Positions 59,282 to 64,000 of a stretch of DNA of 64,000 nucleotides are shown here, one piece after another. A model generated the notes under the pieces. That model had not been told where the DNA came from, did no database searches, and was given only the letters and a program-made list of their open reading frames with translations. The position numbers were made by a program, and so were the translations under genes. The stretch is from Candidatus Pelearchaeum maunauluense (GTDB lineage Archaea; Thermoproteota; Nitrososphaeria_A; Caldarchaeales; Caldarchaeaceae). The DNA is taken from assembly GCA_030059675.1 (NCBI GenBank), contig JANVYQ010000003.1:99547-163546 (forward strand), written 5' to 3'. Positions within the stretch are counted from its first letter, which is position 1. Each line of letters begins with the position of its first letter.

Positions 59282-60319
59282 ATGGGGGTTAAGATAGGCG
59301 ATATAATCCCTCCCGAGGCTGTTGAGAAGACGACGCTCAAGGGGCTCGGGGGGAAGTCGATAGCGCTTGACGCCTACAACATGCTATACCAGTTCCTATC
59401 TACGATACGTGGCCCTGATGGTAGGCCGCTTATGGATAGGCGCGGCCGCGTTACTAGTCATTTGAGCGGCTTATTCTTCAGGACGGTAAACCTCTTGGAG
59501 GCGGGTATTAAGCCTGTGTATGTCTTTGACGGTAGGCCGCCTGAGATGAAGAGGGCTACTATTGAGCGTAGGGTTGAGGCCCGTGAGGAGGCTCGTAAGC
59601 TGTATGAGCGTGCTTTGAGTGAGGGGGAGCTTGAGGAGGCTCGTAAGTATGCTCAACGCGCCGCTACGCTTGAGGAGTATATGGTGGAGAGCGCTATACA
59701 GCTCTTGGAGGCTATGCACATCCCCTACGTCAAAGCCCCCTCCGAGGGCGAGGCGCAAGCAGCATACATGGCAGCCCGCGGCGATGTCTTCGCCTCAGGC
59801 TCCCAAGACATGGACTCACTCCTCTTCGGCTCACCCCGCCTAGTGCGAAACCTATCGATAGTGGGGAGGCGTAAGCTCCCTGGGAGAAACGAGTACGTCG
59901 AGGTAGAGCCTGAGATTATCTACCTAGACAAGCTGCTAAGCTCTCTCGGAATAACGCGGGAGCAACTTATAGACATCGGCCTCTTCATCGGGACTGACTA
60001 CTCTCCCCAGGTTAGGGGAGTGGGTCCAAAGAGCGCGCTACGCCACATAAAGCAGTATGGCTCAATAGAGAAGGCCTGCCAGGCTCTCGGAATTAGGCTG
60101 GAGTTTGACCCAGCTAAGGTAAGGGAGATTTTCCTCAAACCAAATGTTACAAGCTCTTATAGTGTTGAGTGGGGCGAGCCTGACGATAGGGATGTCATCA
60201 GTTTATTGTGTGGGGAGTTTGACTTCTCGCGCGAGCGTGTTCAGAAGGCGCTTGACGAGCTGCATAAGTCGCTTAAACAGATGCGGGAAAGAATAAGCCT
60301 TGACGCCTTCCTATCATGA
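59282..60319 (+). CDS. fen: Flap endonuclease FEN1
   Basis: Structure-specific nuclease that removes 5' flaps in replication and repair. The 345 residues carry the N-domain LDAYNMLYQFLSTI with D30, VFDGRPPEMK near 80, the SEGEAQAAYMA acidic cluster near 152-162, the SQDMDSLLFG Asp pair near 173-182, and GTDYSPQVRGVGPKSAL near 237-253 (helix-two-turn-helix). All catalytic acidic residues are present. The end RISLDAFLS is a weak PIP-like sequence. It overlaps the small winged-helix gene by six bases. Confidence 0.95.
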   Translation: MGVKIGDIIPPEAVEKTTLKGLGGKSIALDAYNMLYQFLSTIRGPDGRPLMDRRGRVTSHLSGLFFRTVNLLEAGIKPVYVFDGRPPEMKRATIERRVEAREEARKLYERALSEGELEEARKYAQRAATLEEYMVESAIQLLEAMHIPYVKAPSEGEAQAAYMAARGDVFASGSQDMDSLLFGSPRLVRNLSIVGRRKLPGRNEYVEVEPEIIYLDKLLSSLGITREQLIDIGLFIGTDYSPQVRGVGPKSALRHIKQYGSIEKACQALGIRLEFDPAKVREIFLKPNVTSSYSVEWGEPDDRDVISLLCGEFDFSRERVQKALDELHKSLKQMRERISLDAFLS

Positions 60320-60502
60320 GCTTATGAGCTCCACCACGCGACGCTCAGCATCTAGGCTGAGAACCCTCACCCTACCATGAATCTCCAACTTCATCAAGGT
60401 CTGCCTAAGCATGTCATACGATATATCAACACCCCTCTTACGCAGCTCGTCCAGTAAGTTCTGTTCTAGAGCCTTGCCGCCAACCCTCTTAAGAGCATCC
60501 AT
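60314..60502 (-). CDS. Small winged-helix-like protein
   Basis: A 62-residue helix-turn-helix-like domain (LLDELRKRGVDISYDMLRQTLMKLEIHGRVRV) ending in a short wing. The ATG at 60502 has no ribosome site. In frame, seven codons earlier, an ATA (60521-60523) follows GGTGAGGAG, and the extra residues SIYVQV fit the start of such domains, so the protein may begin at a non-standard codon there. Function is unknown. It converges with fen1. Confidence 0.6.
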   Translation of the reverse strand: MDALKRVGGKALEQNLLDELRKRGVDISYDMLRQTLMKLEIHGRVRVLSLDAERRVVELISS

Positions 60503-60588
60503 AACCTGTACGTAGATGGATATCGCTCCTCACCGTTAGAAGGTAATACTCCCTTATCTATATCCTTCGGCTTAGCTTGACGACTATA

Positions 60589-62769
60589 TTAGCCTATCAT
60601 GGTCAAGGGCTTCTCGGTGGTTCTCAGCAGTTCTCCTATACGCTCATACTCGCGGGCCATCTGTGGTGATATGCTCGGCTTAACCATATTGAGAGCCTCC
60701 TCAAAATCGGCTTTACTCACATACTCGGCATCAATATCGCGTCTTAGTGCCGAGAGGGCAGCCTCGCGGCAGAGCGACTCCAGGTCAGCGCCAGAATAGC
60801 CCTCTGTGCGCGAGGCTATCTCCTCCAGATTAACGTCATCGGTCAACGGCATCCTACGGGTGTATATCTTGAGTATGGATAGGCGGGACTTCTCATCTGG
60901 AGGCGGGACGAAGATGAGCCTGTCAAACCGCCCTGGCCTGAGAACCGCTGGGTCAAGCATATCAGGCCTGTTGGTAGCGCCTATAACTATAATGTCGGAC
61001 AGCTCCTCTATCCCATCCATCTCAGCCAAGAGCTGGCTTGAGACCCTGTTAGTTACTCCTGAGCTGTCTTCCGCCATATCCTTACGCGGCACGATGGACT
61101 CTATCTCGTCTAGGAAAACAACAGCAGGCGCTGCTTGCCGCGCTTTCCTGAATGTCTCACGGATAGCTTTCTCCGACTCCCCAACCCACTTGGAGTATAT
61201 CTCAGGCCCCTTAACAGTGATGAAGTTCGCCTCACTCTCGGTGGCTATAGCCTTCGCCAGCAGCGTCTTTCCGCATCCAGGCGGGCCATAGAGGAGAATC
61301 CCCTTCGGCGGCTTAATACCCATCTTCTCAAACTTCTCAGGATACTTGAGAGGCCACTCGATAGCCTCGATCAACCGTTGCTTAACCTCCTCAAGACCTC
61401 CTATGTCCTCCCACCTCACGGTGGGCGTCTCAACCTCGACCTCACGCAGCGCGCTGGGCGTAATCTCCTTATACGCCTCCATGAAGTCCTTCATAGTAAC
61501 CTCAAGGCTGTTAAGTATCTCAGGCGATATCTTCTCCTCGGAGAAGTCTATGCTGGGGAGTATCCGTCTTATAGCCTTCATAGCAGCCTCGCGGCAGAGG
61601 GCTGCTACATCAGCGCCGGTATAGCCGCGGGTAATCTCGCTAATCTTATCAAGGTCAACGTCCTTCGAGAGAGGCATTCCGCGTGTGTGTATCTGGAGTA
61701 TCTCGCGCCTACCCCTCTTATCTGGTATTCCTATCTCTATTTCGCGGTCGAATCTCCCAGGCCTCCTGAGGGCTGGGTCAAGAGCGTTAGGCCTGTTGGT
61801 AGCGCCTATAACTATTACAGAGCCTCTGCTCTCCAGCCCGTCCATCAGAGCGAGGAGCTGCGCCACAACACGCTTCTCAACCTCGCCAGTAACCTCGCTC
61901 CTCTTGGGAGCTATCGCGTCTATCTCGTCTATGAAGATTATACTAGGCGCCTCCTCCTCTGCCTTCCTGAAAATCTCACGCAGCCTAGCCTCGGTCTCGC
62001 CGTAGTACTTGTTCATTATCTCAGGTCCATTAATCAGGATGAAGTTAGCCTCCGCTTCTGTGGCTACCGCTTTGGCTAGCAGCGTCTTTCCGCATCCAGG
62101 CGGGCCGTAGAGAAGTACTCCCTTTGGAGGCTCTATGCCCAGCTTCTGGAATAGCTCTGGGAATCGTAGGGGTAGCTCTATCATCTCGCGGACGCGTTGA
62201 ATCTGCTCCTGGAGGCCGCCTATGTCCTCGTAGGTAACGCTTGTCCTGAGCGTCTTCTCCTGCATTACCCGCGAGTGGATTATCAGCTTCGTCTTCGGCG
62301 TTATCTTAACAATACCCGAAGGCCTGGTCTGGATTACTGCGAAGGTGAATAGGTTTCCGAAGAAGAGGACAGGCACTATATTCTTCTGGACGATGGGATA
62401 CTCTATAAGCCTGCTCTTAACAAGCTTTGTAAAATTCTCATCAGGCTTTACAGATGTGTTGAACGGTGCCATCACTACCAACTGGGCTTCCTTCACCTGT
62501 GCTTTCCTTACTATCACATAATCGTTAAGCGATACTCCTGCGTTGTTTCTGATGTATCCATCTATTCTGATTATGTCTTTATCCCTTTCATCCTCTATAT
62601 AGCCCAGCCAGAGCGTTGCTGCCGCTAACTTCTTTCCCTTAATCTCTATTATGTCTCCTGTCTGAAGCCCTGCCTCCGCGCCGACACTCCTGTCAATCCT
62701 AGCTATTCCATAACCTACATCGCGTTGTTTTGCCTCTGCGACGCGGAGACGCAGCTCCTTAACGCTCAT
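60589..62769 (-). CDS. cdc48: CDC48/p97-type AAA+ ATPase
   Basis: Two-ring unfoldase of 726 residues. An N-domain (1-180; [20 protein letters not shown] and the double-psi barrel) precedes two AAA modules. D1 Walker A GPPGCGKT is near 217, D1 Walker [11 protein letters not shown] near 276; D2 Walker A near 491, Walker [10 protein letters not shown] near 550. Arginine-finger PGRFDR sequences occur in both. It probably feeds the proteasome, whose beta subunit is encoded near 21.5 kb. A TATA box lies 25-33 bases before the ATG. Confidence 0.96.
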   Translation of the reverse strand: MSVKELRLRVAEAKQRDVGYGIARIDRSVGAEAGLQTGDIIEIKGKKLAAATLWLGYIEDERDKDIIRIDGYIRNNAGVSLNDYVIVRKAQVKEAQLVVMAPFNTSVKPDENFTKLVKSRLIEYPIVQKNIVPVLFFGNLFTFAVIQTRPSGIVKITPKTKLIIHSRVMQEKTLRTSVTYEDIGGLQEQIQRVREMIELPLRFPELFQKLGIEPPKGVLLYGPPGCGKTLLAKAVATEAEANFILINGPEIMNKYYGETEARLREIFRKAEEEAPSIIFIDEIDAIAPKRSEVTGEVEKRVVAQLLALMDGLESRGSVIVIGATNRPNALDPALRRPGRFDREIEIGIPDKRGRREILQIHTRGMPLSKDVDLDKISEITRGYTGADVAALCREAAMKAIRRILPSIDFSEEKISPEILNSLEVTMKDFMEAYKEITPSALREVEVETPTVRWEDIGGLEEVKQRLIEAIEWPLKYPEKFEKMGIKPPKGILLYGPPGCGKTLLAKAIATESEANFITVKGPEIYSKWVGESEKAIRETFRKARQAAPAVVFLDEIESIVPRKDMAEDSSGVTNRVSSQLLAEMDGIEELSDIIVIGATNRPDMLDPAVLRPGRFDRLIFVPPPDEKSRLSILKIYTRRMPLTDDVNLEEIASRTEGYSGADLESLCREAALSALRRDIDAEYVSKADFEEALNMVKPSISPQMAREYERIGELLRTTEKPLTMIG

Positions 62770-62792
62770 CTATCCCAGCAACTACCAACCGT

Positions 62793-62802
62793 ATAATTTA
62801 AG
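62793..62802 (-). promoter_or_regulatory. TATA box for cdc48
   Basis: The minus strand reads CGCTTAAATTATACG around here, a strong archaeal BRE/TATA arrangement centred about 28 bases before the ATG at 62769. Confidence 0.55.
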
Positions 62803-62861
62803 CGTAAAGCTCTAAACCAGATTTAGAAGTATTGACACGATGGACAAGCCTTTTAGGCCCT

Positions 62862-63131
62862 TTAGAGTATCCTGGTTATTCTCTCTATGCTTATCTCGCC
62901 CACTCCCTCTACTCCGCGTATGCGCTGCTCCAGCAGGTTAGCGTAGCCTTCTTCGTCAGGCATAGTAAAGCCTATAACTAAGGCCATCAAACCATATGCG
63001 AACTCCTCCTTCTTATATTGTCTCAGAACAACGCCAGAGGGGAGGACGTTCTGTATATCCTTTATCATCTGGTCTATATCCACCTCGTCGCTGTTGGGTA
63101 GGATGCGCATAATCACTAGAACATCGCCCAT
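62862..63131 (-). CDS. ef1b: Translation elongation factor EF-1 beta
   Basis: Guanine exchange factor for EF-1 alpha. The 89 residues match the archaeal aEF1B fold, with MGDVLVIMRILPNS at the start and a GLMALVIGFTMPDEEG segment near 47-62, a length normal for archaea. It lies downstream of the zinc-ribbon gene (18 bases) on the same strand, a common archaeal pairing, and upstream of cdc48. Confidence 0.93.
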   Translation of the reverse strand: MGDVLVIMRILPNSDEVDIDQMIKDIQNVLPSGVVLRQYKKEEFAYGLMALVIGFTMPDEEGYANLLEQRIRGVEGVGEISIERITRIL

Positions 63132-63149
63132 TTCTATACCAGCCCCCCT

Positions 63150-63329
63150 CTATGGTCCTTGAAAACCGCATGAGGGGCATATATATGGGTGGGCTAGCTC
63201 CCTGCATATTTCGCAACGCCATATCGTTGACTTGCCGCAGTTGGGGCATGGAAATGATACTGCGGGCTCGTCGGGTGCTATTGGTCTATGGCACCAACTA
63301 CAGGTGGGCAGCGTTATCTGCGAGTTCAT
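63150..63329 (-). CDS. Zinc-ribbon RNA-binding protein, 59 residues
   Basis: Found by reading the minus strand; too short for ordinary ORF calls. It has four CxxC-type pairs (CSWC, CPNC, CEIC, CPSC at about 10-13, 28-31, 39-42, 51-54) and the family ending YICPSCGFQGP. Such double zinc-ribbon proteins are conserved in archaea and commonly sit directly before the EF-1 beta gene, as here. Start ATG 63329; an upstream stop limits other starts. Confidence 0.85.
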   Translation of the reverse strand: MNSQITLPTCSWCHRPIAPDEPAVSFPCPNCGKSTIWRCEICRELAHPYICPSCGFQGP

Positions 63330-63372
63330 GCTTCTAACGCCTTGTTGGATGGGCTATTTAAGTTTGAAAAAA

Positions 63373-64000
63373 TTAAGACGTGATTAACGACTTTAGGAAG
63401 AGAGGAGCGAGTTTCAGGAATTCGCGTGTAGTGATTAAGCGTGTGGCGGTGGAGCCGTGGAAATCCATATCACCCATCTCCGACAACTTACGGTCTATTC
63501 CACTCTCGGAGATGAGTCTAAAGAGCATGTCAAGCTGGTTCGGCTTCAGCCTCGCTGTCAGCCGCCTCACAAGGTATATCCTACGAAGCTCCCGATACGC
63601 GTTCTTCACATAGTTGTTGAATGAATCGTCTCTAAGCGATATCTCTCTTGCCGCTGCTATGCCAGCCATGCCGCCGAAGATTACACCACCCCCAGTAGTA
63701 GCTTTCACGTGGCCAGCTACATCGCCCACAAAATACACGCGGTCGACGCGGGGATTATCCAGTGGGGGCCCGACGTATATGGCTGACGACTGAACACCAA
63801 CCACACGCGCGTTGGGGAATTCCTCTGCCATAAACTTGGAAGCCAAGTGGCGGATGTTCTTCTTGGCAGCGACGCCGACCTTCCCCAGCTCATCATCTAC
63901 CGGGACCAGATAGGCGAAGAAGTCGGGTAGGTAATGCTTGAAGAAGAGATAGACGAGCTGCCTATCCATGCCGTGCCCAGCTACTTGATACTGTATTATC
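63373..64000 (-). CDS. Geranylgeranyl reductase family protein (5' end outside window)
   Basis: FAD-dependent reductase that saturates isoprenoid chains of archaeal lipids. The frame is open to the window edge; the sequence before residue 1 of the visible Met (GMDRQL) continues with IIQYQVAGH, so the N-terminal FAD-binding half lies beyond 64000. Visible motifs are VYFVGDVAGHVKATTGGGVIFGG (the flavin-binding GD and the Gly-rich loop) and a helical C-terminus. The gene is on the minus strand and ends 44 bases before the zinc-ribbon start. Confidence 0.88.
   Translation of the reverse strand, partial: IIQYQVAGHGMDRQLVYLFFKHYLPDFFAYLVPVDDELGKVGVAAKKNIRHLASKFMAEEFPNARVVGVQSSAIYVGPPLDNPRVDRVYFVGDVAGHVKATTGGGVIFGGMAGIAAAREISLRDDSFNNYVKNAYRELRRIYLVRRLTARLKPNQLDMLFRLISESGIDRKLSEMGDMDFHGSTATRLITTREFLKLAPLFLKSLITS

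Noticed and set aside
61135-62079. 314-codon plus-strand ORF
   Set aside because: Antisense to the conserved D1/D2 region of cdc48; composition mirrors the codon bias of the real gene.
1-64000. CRISPR arrays, insertion sequences, rRNA genes or a ubiquitin-like gene cluster
   Set aside because: I saw no spaced repeats, transposase motifs, rRNA segments or E1/Ub-type genes. The scan was by eye, so short or divergent elements could be missed.

Overview
The window is from a thermophilic, oxygen-respiring archaeon. Every information-processing gene is archaeal: FEN1, family B and Y DNA polymerases, CDC48, a proteasome beta subunit, EF-1 beta, a CdvB/ESCRT-III homologue, RibK/RibL, TruD, Trm5 and diphthine synthase. 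TATA boxes lie about 25-35 bases before many starts, TTG and GTG starts are common, and two tRNAs carry insertions at unusual positions. A-type cytochrome oxidase, a complex I fragment, pyruvate kinase, methylmalonyl-CoA mutase and CdvB together suggest the TACK group, most likely an Aigarchaeota/Caldiarchaeum-like or deep thaumarchaeal lineage. This placement is inference from gene content.

Layout. 1-5.6 kb (minus): Mrp-type Fe-S ATPase, then methylmalonyl-CoA mutase large subunit, MeaB GTPase, biotin carboxyl carrier and biotin carboxylase (propionyl/acetyl-CoA carboxylation and rearrangement). 5.6-9.4 kb (minus): a compact haem-copper oxidase operon (half-size haem A synthase, small membrane protein, CoxB, CoxA, CtaG/DUF1404-like protein). 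9.4-12.9 kb (minus): LLM oxidoreductase and a thiamine operon (ThiW, an unassigned P-loop ATPase, ThiD-ThiN). 13-21 kb: GtrA, Dpo4, Lrp regulator, deacetylase-fold protein, DUF99, two nucleotidyltransferase/left-handed-helix proteins, then a diphthamide/flavin cluster (DphB-DUF357 fusion, RibL, RibK). 21-27 kb: a predicted inactive proteasome beta subunit, RtcA, NadM with no ordinary start codon, SAM hydrolase, Pth2, TruD and rhomboid. 27-30.5 kb: nuoB, nuoC and nuoD, split by an oppositely oriented membrane protein. 30.5-37 kb: a frameshifted HAD hydrolase, family B polymerase, an arginase-family enzyme and a large GT-C membrane protein with a long C-terminal domain.

37-41.5 kb (minus) is a repair/RNA-modification operon: NurA, HerA, Ogg2, an NSUN methylase and a PUA protein. 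Beside it lie three related winged-helix genes. 43.3-46.7 kb is AT-richer and decayed. It holds a membrane gene with an internal stop, a truncated TM2-like gene, an ORF running into antisense tRNA-Leu, tRNA-Leu with a D-loop insertion, a second arginase-family gene, initiator tRNA-Met, an orphan secreted protein and a truncated DUF169 gene. 46.7-51 kb: class III aminotransferase, pyruvate kinase and a beta-propeller pseudogene. 51-64 kb: a CBS-domain protein with a HPF-like tail, zinc ribbons, tRNA-Arg(CCT) with two insertions, CdvB, UspA, LeuRS, DUF434, tRNA-Arg(TCT), DUF192, Trm5, FEN1, CDC48, EF-1 beta and a partial geranylgeranyl reductase.

The points I would follow first are the CBS-HPF fusion, the three-paralogue winged-helix cluster beside HerA-NurA, the proteasome beta subunit lacking Thr1, the tRNA insertions outside the anticodon loop, the ATC start of nadM and the cluster of broken genes around tRNA-Leu.
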